DNA of 64,000 nt, taken from assembly GCA_026261815.1 (NCBI GenBank), contig JAMPIT010000437.1, positions 5,034,001 through 5,098,000 on the forward strand, given 5' to 3'. A program made the translations under genes and the position numbers. The DNA comes from Monarcha castaneiventris obscurior (taxonomy: Eukaryota > Chordata > Aves > Passeriformes > Monarchidae). Position 1 is the first letter of the stretch. Each line of letters opens with the position of its first letter. This document shows, piece by piece, positions 13,101 through 23,259 of the stretch. The notes below the pieces were generated by a model, which saw nothing but the letters and a program-made list of their open reading frames with translations, did not search any database and had not been told where the DNA came from.

Positions 13101-16085
13101 GCTTATGAAGGGAAATTCCACTACTTAGAAAATTCCACTTTCAAAAGAAACAGAAGGATTAAGGCTCTGTGTGTATGGCCTTTGTCTAATCCCAAGTGTG
13201 CCCAAGTCAGAGACTTTTTGTTGAAGGTCTCCAAAGCTCAATGCACAGAACCAAAGTGACCTGTGCAATAGGGACATGTGAATTTCCAGAGGCAGGGACG
13301 CAGATGAAATTACTCCATCTGAAAATGATTGCAGGGCTGGGCACTGAAAAATACTTAGGGACCTAAACACTCAAAACCCAAAGGACCAAATGAGATTTTA
13401 GGCAGGTTTAAAGCCTCCCACTGAAGTACATGAAGGCTTAAAGCACTGAGCTGGGGTCCTGTCTCCCAGTGAGTACCTCTCCATATGGCCCATGGAAATC
13501 CAGGCAACAAAGATTTCCAATAAGAGACTGATGAGCCCATGAGATATTCTGAAATAAGATTTAAGTAAAATACTATTTAAGGAAATACTATATATGGAAT
13601 TATTATTTAAGATCCTCAGACAGTGACCCAACTAATTAACACCTTGAAAAAAGAAATCTCCCAATACTTGGACTGATTTTCCCAAACCAGAATGAGGGAC
13701 CAGTCCCTGCCCTGTTACAAATCAATATTATATATTAAATGCAACGTGTGATGTTATGCAATGGGATCGGCTGCTTTGTCATGTGGGGATTTTGGACAAG
13801 AAATGTTGATCAGCAGCAGACCTCAGTCTTTGTACCTTGAGAGTGACTAAATAAGAGTTCAACTGAGCACAAGGAACGTAAGATATAAAAGAATGGGAAA
13901 ATAGCTCCTATTTAGACCATATAATGCATCTTTCTGCGTGAAATGCCATCTTTCTTTTTTTTTTTTTTTACAGCTTTTAAAGGTAGAGGGATTAATCTCT
14001 AAAGAACAAAGATATGTGTTTTCCTCCTACTTTTGGCATAAACACTACAATTATATTTGGAAACATTGGCCTAGTATTTACAGAACCATCCACCACTAAA
14101 TTTGAAACATGTAAAATATGTCTGAATACGAACTGAAGCAGTTTGGACAACACACCTTCAGGAACACCTTAGGGGATGTCAGAAAATAAGGGGAACTTTC
14201 ATCTTTCAAGGAATGAGGGTTTATATGATGTGGTTTTTTCCCTATTTGCAGGTTCAGGCCAATATGAACTTCTACACCATAACCAAACCCATCTGGGTGA
14301 TGTGGCAAGCCCGGATCCAAAGGTGTTCTGCAATCTCTGCTCCATCTGGCCACTTGGTGGTGCAGAATAATAAGATATATTTCTCTACGTGGTGGTGAGG
14401 AGCGGACCAGAGATCCTGAACCGTCTCCCTCAGCCCATCTCCAGACATGCACAGGACTTGTAATAGCAGAGTCAAAGGCAGCTTGTGGTGCGTGACGGCT
14501 GCTGACACCCACAGCCTGTGCCCAGCCAAACCCTTTGCAGCAGCCATGCAGGTCTGTGACAGGAAAATGGATGGTGAGGGTATAGAAATAGGCAGAATTT
14601 TCTGGAATGCACCGAAGTGTTCCACTTCCAAAGAAGACAAGAAATTAGCGTTGTTGCTAAATGTTTGTGTGTTCATTTGCCATAGTAAATACTGGGAAAT
14701 TCATGCGGGCAGGACTCAAGGTCAGCTCCTTAATCCTTGGCTGCTCCCCTTGAGCTGCAGAGAAAGGAGAGAAGCCCAGAAGGGGAGAGGAGGATTTCTC
14801 TGCAGATGGCAGAGCCTCAGGAATAATCACAGCCTATGCACATTAGAGTAACTTTCACTCTCCTGTGCTGTTCAGCCCTAATTGCTGCTAAGATCAAGAG
14901 GGTGATAAATGGCTGAAAATTACCTGTGCATCTATTTCAAGTGAGCTCACCTGGATCTGCAGTAAGTGGTACTAACAGAGGGCCACAGCCACTGCACTGT
15001 GGTGTTAGTTCTGTGCAGACCTGTTTGGAAACGGTAAGTATAGCTCTGTTTTTCCAGTTTAACAGGAACTTTAATATTCCCATTCAGATCAGCTCTAATG
15101 CAGGCACCCGGGCATTTGAGATCTCTAATACAATAGCACTGAGCCTGAGATACAAGATGCAAAATAAGCTATAGCTCTCTTCTGGATGACCTTTCTTATT
15201 TCCTTCTGAGATTTGAAAAGGAAAGTGATGTTGATAACAGAAATAAGCAGAAGGTAGTAATTTTAATGCAATTATGCTATTTGAAAAGTGTACAAAATAA
15301 TAACACTTAATTTTTAAATACCTTCATATATTCTAATTAAATGTAACCTCATTACTTTGATGGCATAGAGACATTTGGAAACCATTACACGAGGAGAGAT
15401 AAACAACACTTCAGAATACTGAGCAGGTAGGAAATTGCTACTCTCTGGTTTGACTTATGTGTAGACTAGCCCCAAAATGGGGCAAAATATTGCTGTATGT
15501 GTGCAATATTTTGATGTTGCTAATTCCTGCAGAGAACTGACTAAAAGTTCCTTTTGAACATTTCACTAGTGAGCCTTAAATGCACTGGGAAGCTGCTACA
15601 AAACGCTTCTGTCCTGCCACACCCTCCCAGGCTGGTGATGGGGTCTACCTGATGTCTTTGCTGAGGTTTCTGGGTTGTTAGCCCATTGCTAGAAAGCAGA
15701 AATAAGTTTCCTATGAGGAAAGTGGCCTCTGTATTTAGAATACATTTATTGTGTTTATTATTGTCTGTCCCATGGTTGCATGCAAGCACCAGCTTTCTGC
15801 ATGGTATCGAGATTGCTCAGCAATGATATTAAATGTTTCTCATTTAATGGCAAGTGCCAGGTAAGGACGCAGAAACTGCTTTCCAAACCTGAGCTGAGAG
15901 AAGGAAAATCAGGAGCCTTTTAAAATGACAGGGGGTGATCAAGGAAACAGCTCCCTAAGCCCAGAGAGACCTCGGGCTCTTCATGACCTGGTAGGAAACA
16001 AGCTCTAAGGATGGGTGTGATGGACAGATCCCAGGAGGTGTGGGAGGAACCTGTGCCAGTGTTGGATTCACAGTGGAGCCATTCG
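4172..16085. other. Host noncoding DNA, about 12 kb, no gene recognised
   Basis: There are no supported exons, RNA genes or large repeats. Small items: a 12-bp direct tandem at 7352-7375 (AAAGCTAATCAA twice); a (TG)7 tract at 8764-8778; a small CpG cluster near 5880-5925; T-rich stretches near 11020 and 13957. The longest frames (142 codons minus at 5635-6063; 163 codons minus at 7738-8229) have no recognisable domain. The stretch 11280-12060 is AT-rich with several TAATTA-like words and no repeat, which could be a regulatory element, but nothing in one sequence can show this. Confidence 0.5.
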
Positions 16086-16205
16086 GGGATGGGATGGGAT
16101 GGGATGGGATGGGATGGGATGGGATGGGATGGGATGGGATGGGATGGGATGGGATGGGATGGGATGGGATGGGATGGGATGGGATGGGATGGGATGGGAT
16201 GGGAT
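16086..16205. repeat. Perfect (GGGAT)24 pentanucleotide microsatellite
   Basis: Twenty-four uninterrupted copies of GGGAT run for 120 bp, continuing into a degenerate GGGTGGGATG edge to about 16215. The 5-bp unit makes all frames equivalent and stop-free on both strands, which explains the spurious GMGWD-like and SHPIP-like open frames. The plus strand has regularly spaced G-triplets, so quadruplex formation is possible. Absence of interruptions suggests recent expansion and likely length polymorphism; copy number may also be affected by assembly. Confidence 0.97.
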
Positions 16206-16215
16206 GGGTGGGATG

Positions 16216-16948
16216 AGCTGCTGGTAACAGAGGTGCAATGAAATATCCAGAGGGACACTGTACACGCTTGTTCTGGACTTGCTCTGCTCTCCTGTTTCTC
16301 CTTATGGTCCCTGAGTTAGGGACAGACCTTGTGCTGTCAAAGTTTGGGTTTACTTCTGTCAGGGGCTGTGGGAACATGAGAATTGAAGGTTTCCTCTTGC
16401 CTCTGATGGGACCTGTCTGAGCAAGCTGCTGTCTGACACCTGGACAGTTTCAGGTGGTAAGGAAGAGTGTGCGTGGCACAGAGATAATGTTTGGTAAATT
16501 TTAGATGCGGACTAACATTGTATGTTGGTGTCATAATAAACAATAGGCCATGTGGGATTTCCTTTGGGCTTTCACTGATCCCAGCACTTGCCAGAGCTGC
16601 TTCCTTAGGCCCAGTTTATGAAGTGCTCCCAGAAGTGCTGCACTTATGAGGATGGAAGTCACAAACCATCAGAAGCTCCTGAACTCTTTCCACATGGGAA
16701 AAACCAGATCCAATTTCATTCATTTTCCCATTTCATTCCTAGTCCTGGCCCATGTGTCCACCTGGCACTGGGTGTTGGGATCGGTGCTCTGCAGCCCCCA
16801 CCCCTGGGTGGTCAGTGGGCTCTGACCCTGCAGCTCCTGAGACAATGGTGTAAAATGAACCCTCCCCAGCTGTGGGAGCACTCCTTGCCCATCCCTGCAC
16901 ATCTGTGAGACCTGAGGGATTCTCTGTGATCACAGGTGGGTGGGGGGT
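16216..16948. other. Host noncoding DNA
   Basis: No gene, RNA or repeat is recognised between the microsatellite and the palindrome. Confidence 0.55.
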
Positions 16949-16968
16949 TCTGTTGCTATAGCAACAGA
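16949..16968. promoter_or_regulatory. 20-bp perfect palindrome resembling an RFX X-box
   Basis: TCTGTTGCTATAGCAACAGA equals its own reverse complement. Its central 14 bp, GTTGCTATAGCAAC, has the two inverted half-sites (GTTGC and GCAAC) at the spacing of the canonical X-box bound by RFX-family factors. It sits upstream of a T-rich stretch with no recognised gene. The palindrome is seen directly; binding is inference. Confidence 0.45.
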
Positions 16969-18153
16969 TTTATTATTTTTATTTTTTTAAACAGAACTGG
17001 TTTGAGGCTTTTTTTTTCCAGTTTAGAAAAACTGAAACAATTAGGATAGAGACAGAAGACAAACTTTCCTGTTTTCCCAGGAGGGAGCTTAGGCAGGAGG
17101 CACAGGCAGGTAGCACGGAGGCAGGTGTGGGCAGGAGGCAGGCAGCTGGTATCCCCAACCCCAAGGATTTACACATCTTACCTTAGCACAACTGTGTGCC
17201 TCATAAAACAAACCCAGGCATAAAAACTAACCCAAATAATTCACCTTGCTTTCTCACAGTACCTTCTCAAGCCTGACTAAAAGGGGACACTGACCTGAAC
17301 TCTTACAGAGGGCTGAGGTTTACTGTTTGCAGACCAAGTTTGCTTTTCAGCTGATAGGATTGTCTATGTGGTTTTTAAATTTTTTTTTCTAACCAGAATG
17401 TCAAAAAGCTGAGTCAGCCATCCCACAGCTATTAAGATCCTAAAACTTCTTCCTCCTTATGGATTGCTTACCCCTACTCTGTGCAGTCAGATGAAGATGA
17501 GTTGTTTGTTCTGGCAGAGGGACAGACAGTCTGTTTTCCCCTACATGTATACAACTAATTTCAAGTCACTGGTGTTCTAACTGGTGATAAAAGAGCTATC
17601 TTAAGCTTTTCACAGAACACAGTGACACTGTTAAATCAGCACAGCATTTTGATTAGCAGAAAGAAGAGAACTATACAGCTTAATGAGAAAGAGGGGCAAA
17701 ATACCTTTTGTACTTGGAGGTTTAAAACACCACTTTTAAAGGAAATAGGTGGCTGTATTTTTCTGTAAGTTGCACATTTTCATCTTACTGCTGATCCAAG
17801 GCTGTTCAGTGTCAGCAATAGCCTGCACTATTTGAGTAAGGAAGAAAAATGGTTCTCATGCCTTATTGCTCATCTGGTTGGACCTTTCCCTGTGGATGTG
17901 TAACAGGCAGCTGTGAGAGCACAGCCCATGGGCTTAGGGACTCGAAGGACACACAGGCTCTGCTAACTCTTCCTTCAGGAGCTTTGAGGCTCACCTTTTG
18001 GTGCATGTCCCTTTTCCAGGACTCTTATCCTTGAAAGTAGAGGTGGGTGGTGTCTGCTCTGTCCTTGGAGACAGCATGGACCTCTGAAGTTCTTCTGTGG
18101 CTCATTCCCTGGCACAGACATGTCCCTCACCTCATCTTCCCCTAGGGCAGCAG
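16969..18153. other. Host noncoding DNA
   Basis: AT-rich sequence with T tracts near 16976-17018 and 17378-17388. No gene or RNA is recognised. Confidence 0.55.
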
Positions 18154-18290
18154 CCACAGAACCATTTAGGCTGGAAAGGACCTCTGGGATCACTGGGACC
18201 AACCTTTGACTGATCACCACCTTGTCATCTAGACCATGGCACTGAGTGCCACATCCAGTCATTCCTTGAATGCCTCCAGGAATGATGTCC
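18154..18290 (-). mobile_element. CR1 LINE 3' fragment, reverse orientation (diverged)
   Basis: The plus strand reads CAGAACCATTTAGGCTGGAA, then AGGACCTCTGGGATCA, then a CTAGACCATGGCACTGAGTG block and a CCTCCAGGAATGATG block. This is the order of the reverse complement of an avian CR1 3' region. It is diverged and short, and has lost most of its terminal 8-mer repeat. There is no coding potential. Edges are approximate. Confidence 0.7.
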
Positions 18291-21200
18291 TTACATTGCC
18301 AGGAAGGTCAGATTCTCCTTGGCCTTCTCCAAGAGCATTTTCTTGGTTTTAGGACAGAAGTGAGCCCAGGACCCTTTCCTGAACTTTCCATTCTGGTTAT
18401 TGAGGGATTTTTGGATCAGCTGTGACAACGTGTCCTTTGGCAGGACACTTCCAGTTGCTGCTGTTGGAGGCTGATCCTGTGGCTAAATGCCTTCTAATGC
18501 CTAAAATTTCCTGGTAACTTCCAGACTAAATTTATACACAACACATTTCTGCCCACTTGTTCAAGGACCAAGACAGTCTTTCCACTGAAATGGATTTCCT
18601 CCCTGCTGAGGTTTAAATCTTTACTGTGTTTGTCCAGAGCAGTCTTCCAACATGAGAGATACCAAAAGAGGAGAAATATATTTACTAAGTGACACCTTAG
18701 GGAAAGTGGTTGCAGCACTTTGGAATTCATTGTTTGCAGATGCTCTGACCCCACACATCTGATGTTTCTGGGGTTGCTTTGCAGTGCCAAATGGCCTTAG
18801 GCTGCACTCTACGTGGTGGCATCCCATCCCTGTGCTATCCCAGAGGGAGCAAATGCAGAATGGCAAAATTCAGGAGACATGCAGATATCAGCCCTTACAT
18901 TAATTCAGATTTTCTTGCATTTAGGCCCCTTCCTATGGTTATTCTCCTGGTACTGAGCTGTGTGAGTGAAAACTGCACACAGAGGACTTCGAGAGATGCT
19001 TAAATTACAGTTGACCCCCCTCTAACCTCTGACTTTCTCTGAACCAGAGAATTCAGTCTGGCATATCTTCAGAGACAAAATCTCAGGGGACCTCAGCTTG
19101 ATGGGTAGGCTGAGTCAAATGTGATTATCTGTGGTGTTAGTGCCAAGCTGAGCTGCTCCCCACCAGCCACTGCTGCTCACACACCCAAACACTGCTCTTG
19201 GGGGTGCTTCATGCACTGTGCAATAACTTAAAATCCACACCAGGGGTGAGAAGGCAAGGGACGCTCGAAAGCAGAAAAAGGAATAGAATGACCATTTTCT
19301 CATTAAAAAAAATCAGGAAAGCAGAAATAAACAGTGGCTTATGCTAACAAACCCCGAGTTTGTATTTCCAGCCAGTGTAACTGAGTACCCCTTTGGCACA
19401 GGCTGTCTGTGATGAGCAGGGCACACGCTGCACTGTGAGAGGGGTTTGACTGAGACCAGTGACTCCAGAGAGATGACAGAAGTGGTGCTAAGCTTAGTTT
19501 AACACAATCTGCAGAAGCAGCTCTGCACAGTTGCTATAACACTGTGTTAAACTAGGCTAAACTCTGAGTACTGCTACAGTCACTGCTTTTGGAACCACAC
19601 CGGAGTCAGTCTGTCGGAATGTTCCTCTCCTTTACAAAATACATAATCTCATTTAAAATCATCTAGTTTCCTGAAAGCTACTCAATGTGGGGAAAAAAGG
19701 CTGACAGTGTTCCCGCCTGCCTGCTGATGTAGTAAATTTACTGATTCCTTATCTGCAGTGACACCAACCACAAATTTATATTCATTTTTGAAATCATATT
19801 TATGAACAGCTTCTCTCTTCATATCATCTTCTCGGTCATTTATTTGTACTACTACTTGAGAAGGCTCAGTTTTTGAAAGCATGTTTTGAAAAAAACCCTT
19901 TTATTATTTTTACTATTTTTAAAAATCTTCAACCTGACTTAAAGGGAAAACCCTTCTTTCCTTCCCAGCACCCCAAACAAATCTCCTTTTTCATTTCTTC
20001 TGTTGGGATTCTGGTGAATTTGCGGGTTTGAAAGCATCCTGGGCAGGATTCCCCACCTGTCACAAAGCAACATATGCTCCTAACAGAGCTCTAAAACATC
20101 TGGCTGAGCAGTGAACCTCACCTGTTGGTAATTCAGTAGGTGAAAATTTCTCTCTGAATCAGCACATCAACAAGATTTCAGGAAGAAGAGACAGTTCCCA
20201 GATCTCCTTTTATATCTCAATGATAACAAACACAACACTTTCTTTTTCAACAGAATGCTTCTTTTTCTTAACTTGAAACAGCTTTGTCTGAAAAGTGAGC
20301 TGTGTTTTGAGATTAAAAAGCAAAGGCTGGGCACGTTTATGGTCAAGGGAAGAATTCCAGATATGTCTGAAATCACATTTCTTAAGAAATTAAAAAAAAA
20401 GTGTTTCGTGTTTCTTCCTTGGGGAGCTGATTTCTTCTGCCTGTACTGTTGAGTGAAAGCCAGGGGAGATTATTTTGACATAATCTCACTGCGTGTCCTG
20501 CTGAAGGAAAAGTGCTTGTCCTGGAGTCTTTGGCAGAAGTCCCACTCAGAAAATTGAAGTTCATCTCCTCAAATCCTCTCTGCAAGTCTGCCTGTCTGCC
20601 TGGGTAAAGTCTTCTTCCACTCCCTGTGCTGTTTTGCTGCTGTTTTAGTGGCTTCAGAGCTGTACCACCAGCATCCATCTTAAAGGATGAGCAAAGTGAC
20701 CCTTTCAGTCTCTCTAATTCACACTGGCTGCTCTGCCATTAGTTACCTAATGATTTGTGAAATATTTTGTGATATACCTTGTGGTCTTCAGCTGAACAGT
20801 CCCTTGTAAGTGTCTAATGTTAGCAGTAATGGTGATACATAGCCAGTCACCACTGCTTTTCCTCATGCACTTCTCTTTCATTTAAGCATCTTGGGTGGTT
20901 AAAAACTTCTGTTGCATGGTGAAACTTGTAGTTTTTTTGGCAGCATCAGTGGAAGCACACAAGCAGAGCTTCCTCTTGCAGGCTTTCCTCCTGCCAGCAG
21001 TTCCCGTTCACACCAGCATTCTCTTCAGCTGCACACAGGCTAAATTTTGCAGCATACACAGTGTACCCTGAGATTTTGATTATTTTTTTTCTCTCTATCT
21101 CTTTTTTTTCCCCCCTCCTCTCCCTACCCTCCATTTGGAGCACAGCTGAGCATCTGCCCAGGGTTTCAGGGAAACCAGGGAGTGGAAGATGCTTGTGTGG

Positions 21201-22733
21201 ATGTAGCTTGTATCCAGCACAGCTCTGGGACCTGATCAGGGCTCACACCTGTGCCCAAGAACGAGTGAATGCTCCTACAAGCATTTGCCTAATCACAACT
21301 AGGGATGTAATTGGGATTATTCATGTTATGACAGCCAGGAGGATTGGATCATGTGCACAAAGCCAGCCCAAAACCCCCACTGATTTTGGAAATGCCTGGA
21401 TCTAAGATGATACCCTTACTACTGAGAGCTGGAATGAAAGGGATGTAGAGAATCCATTCAAGAGCCACAAGCAGTGTGATTTGCAGCTTCAGAATCTCTC
21501 TGTAAGCACCAAAAGCAAGCAGCTTGGTGTAGGTAATTCTGGAGAGAGGTTGGGTTCAGAATAATGCTCCTTTAAAAGACAAGAGACAAATAAGTTAAAA
21601 TTTTTATTTCTTAAATCATGAAAAGCTTCTAACAGTCACAGTTTAAGACACATACTGTATGTAGTTATTCTATACAACTCAACGCTGTCTCAAATGCAAT
21701 ATGGACTCTTTCTTTTGACACCTGTGATATAGGAACAAGCACTATTAAAATTTTTTTGAGGTTATATTATAAATGCAATTTCATTAAAGTTTTGTGTATT
21801 GCTCTAGGGGAAAAAAAATCCTGTGGTAATATTCTATTTTTCTTTTAGCTTGTAGATAAGGTAATCAAAACTGCTACAGCACAACTTGATGTTAAGCCCT
21901 GCCTCTGCAAACATGAGTGGCAGGTGCCTGACCCATCTACCTGGAGAAACTGCATCTGGAATGTGATTAATGTTAACTTGGAAGACTCTGAAATACTTTC
22001 TGCACAAGTGATAGGTTCTACGTGGGTGGACCTTGGCATGTTTCTTAGACCTTAACTTTAATAGATGCAGTTCCAGGTGTAACAAATTACAGGCTTTAAG
22101 TCAATATCAGGAAAAGATGAAAGGATAAAAATAGCAGAAGCTCAGCAGTAAGATTGGCAGGCAGGGTGGCCTTCTGATGGGAGCAAGGGGAGGGCAGGAG
22201 TAACAGCTCCTTCTACATCCAATTAGTTCCACCAGTGAGATCTCCAGCAAGGGGGTGGATTCTCTGGTCAGCAGCACTTCTCCCAGTCCTTGGGAAAAAG
22301 CTACACAGACCATGTTCTAACCTGCAATTTAAGTATTTATCATTTCATGCATGCTTTATAAAGTACTTATTGATAGATTATGACTTCAACAAAGAGATTA
22401 ATGCTACATTCTGCTACAATGAAAGCTTGCAAACCAGCTCTTGTTTCCTCACTGAGAGTTTTGACTATCATGGTAACATAAAAACTACTGCCTTTATGAT
22501 TTCAGTATATTAATAATCACAGACCTAATCCTTTTCCTAACCAAATCATCATTCATCTTCTTGAAATTATGATATGAATATGGATGCAGACACATTCAGC
22601 TATAAATTCCCGTTTATGAAACACACAGTGCATTTTAGAAGACCAATACCTGTCTCTTCTCTGTGTATTCAGCACTCGTGACCTGTATGCCTGTGGCCTT
22701 CAGACAGAGCTTTTAAAATAAGTTAAAACCTGA
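18291..22733. other. Host noncoding DNA, no gene recognised
   Basis: AT-rich intergenic or intronic sequence. Apart from the hairpin at 19491-19558, no structured element, exon or transposon is recognised. The block ends at the proviral target duplication. Confidence 0.55.
19491..19558. other. Long imperfect hairpin (inverted repeat), possible small-RNA precursor
   Basis: The 16-nt arm 19491-19506 pairs without interruption with 19543-19558, allowing one G-U wobble. The 36-nt loop contains a second inverted repeat (TGCAGA at 19510-19515, TCTGCA at 19522-19527). Overall size and nesting resemble a pre-miRNA-like hairpin, but the large loop and the lack of comparative data leave it unproven. 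It could also be the remnant of a small inverted-repeat transposon. Confidence 0.35.
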
Positions 22734-22739
22734 AAGTAT
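22734..22739. repeat. Proviral target-site duplication, left copy
   Basis: AAGTAT precedes the TG of the 5' LTR and is repeated exactly after the CA of the 3' LTR. The 6-bp size is that of alpha- and betaretroviral integrases. Confidence 0.95.
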
Positions 22740-22933
22740 TGTGAGGGACAGGCGAACGGAAGATTACGTGGTGTGACGGAAAGCAGGGACAGCATGGAAT
22801 CTCCCTCCCCCCTTCATCCCACTGATAAGTATCACCTTAGGAATGTAGCTTTACTAACCCCAGTAGTTTTCCACTCCATACTAACCCTAGCCATCCCACA
22901 ATCCCCCCTTCCTGACCAGAGAAGCCCCTGGAC

Positions 22934-22940
22934 TATATAA
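22934..22940 (+). promoter_or_regulatory. TATA box of 5' LTR promoter
   Basis: TATATAA in an otherwise GC-balanced U3. Transcription should start about 25-30 bp downstream, near 22964. The same sequence occurs in the 3' LTR at 30760-30766. Confidence 0.8.
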
Positions 22941-22956
22941 ACTTAGGAGATAAGAT

Positions 22957-22962
22957 AATAAA
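22957..22962 (+). terminator. AATAAA in 5' LTR (U3/R border)
   Basis: AATAAA lies 17 bp after the TATA box. If the cap site is near 22964, this signal is not in the 5' end of the RNA, so it would act only from the 3' LTR copy. That would avoid premature polyadenylation. Confidence 0.65.
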
Positions 22963-23060
22963 CGCCATTTGACCATCCACCACATTGGTGTCTGTGTGTC
23001 CTGGACCGAGTGGCACGGGGAAGGCCGTGCTGCCGTGCTGAGGCCTTGAACCAGGTCGCC

Positions 23061-23072
23061 ATGCCTTCATAG
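23061..23072 (+). CDS. Short upstream ORF in U5 (3 codons)
   Basis: ATG CCT TCA TAG lies in the U5 leader, the first ATG downstream of the inferred cap site and 172 nt before the gag ATG. Short leader ORFs are known in avian retroviral RNAs. Translation here is not demonstrated. Confidence 0.35.
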   Translation: MPS

Positions 23073-23088
23073 CTGAGGGCAACATTTC

Positions 23089-23106
23089 TGGCGCCGAAAC
23101 CCGGGA
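23089..23106 (+). other. Primer-binding site, tRNA-Phe-like
   Basis: TGGCGCCGAAACCCGGGA starts 4 nt after the LTR end. It complements the 3' end of vertebrate tRNA-Phe(GAA) at 17 of 18 positions; the mismatch is the fourth base (C instead of T). This differs from the tRNA-Trp primer of classical alpharetroviruses. The tRNA comparison is from general knowledge of the tRNA 3' sequence. Confidence 0.8.
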
Positions 23107-23232
23107 AAAGAAGGAGGAAAAAGGGAGAAGAAAAGCCCGGGGCAGCGGGGATCACCTGGACAAACCCAGCGGCCAAGACAGCGAAGCTGTTCTCAGGCGG
23201 AGGGGACGCCCTCGAGAGGATCCACGATCTCC
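23107..23232 (+). other. Proviral untranslated leader
   Basis: 126 bp of purine-rich then GC-rich leader between primer site and gag ATG. It contains no ATG. It probably holds packaging and dimerisation signals, but none can be recognised by eye. Confidence 0.6.
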
Positions 23233-23253
23233 ATGGAAGCGCTAGCTAAAGTC

Positions 23254-23259
23254 GTGAGT
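23254..23259 (+). promoter_or_regulatory. Candidate 5' splice donor inside gag
   Basis: GTGAGT matches the intronic donor consensus GTRAGT; the exon side (TC) is weak. It falls 21 nt, exactly seven codons, after the gag ATG. Alpharetroviruses place their donor just inside gag in the same way. Its proposed partner is the acceptor ending at 28481, which keeps phase with env. Confidence 0.5.

Larger units (their letters stand above)
22740..23084 (+). repeat. 5' LTR
   Basis: 345 bp from TGTGAGGGAC to AGGGCAACA. It matches the 3' LTR at 344 of 345 positions. It is short, like alpharetroviral LTRs. It contains a TATA box (22934-22940), an AATAAA (22957-22962) and a GT-rich element near 22986-23000. 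The inferred cap site is near 22964, placing AATAAA in U3, with a very short R. U5 contains a GCACGG/CCGTGC hairpin (23013-23018 with 23025-23030). Confidence 0.98.

Noticed and set aside
14240..14400. Exon-like segment after a pyrimidine-rich AG (14234-14250)
   Set aside because: The translation has no recognisable similarity, and no consistent frame or donor could be established.
15920..16377. Open frames encoding (SHPIP)n and (GMGWD)n repeats
   Set aside because: These are translations of the GGGAT microsatellite, which is stop-free in every frame.
22943..23176. Antisense frame in the 5' LTR, repeated from the 3' LTR at 30769-30975
   Set aside because: It recurs only because the LTRs are identical, and it has no recognised domain. 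Antisense LTR products exist in some viruses, but nothing supports one here.
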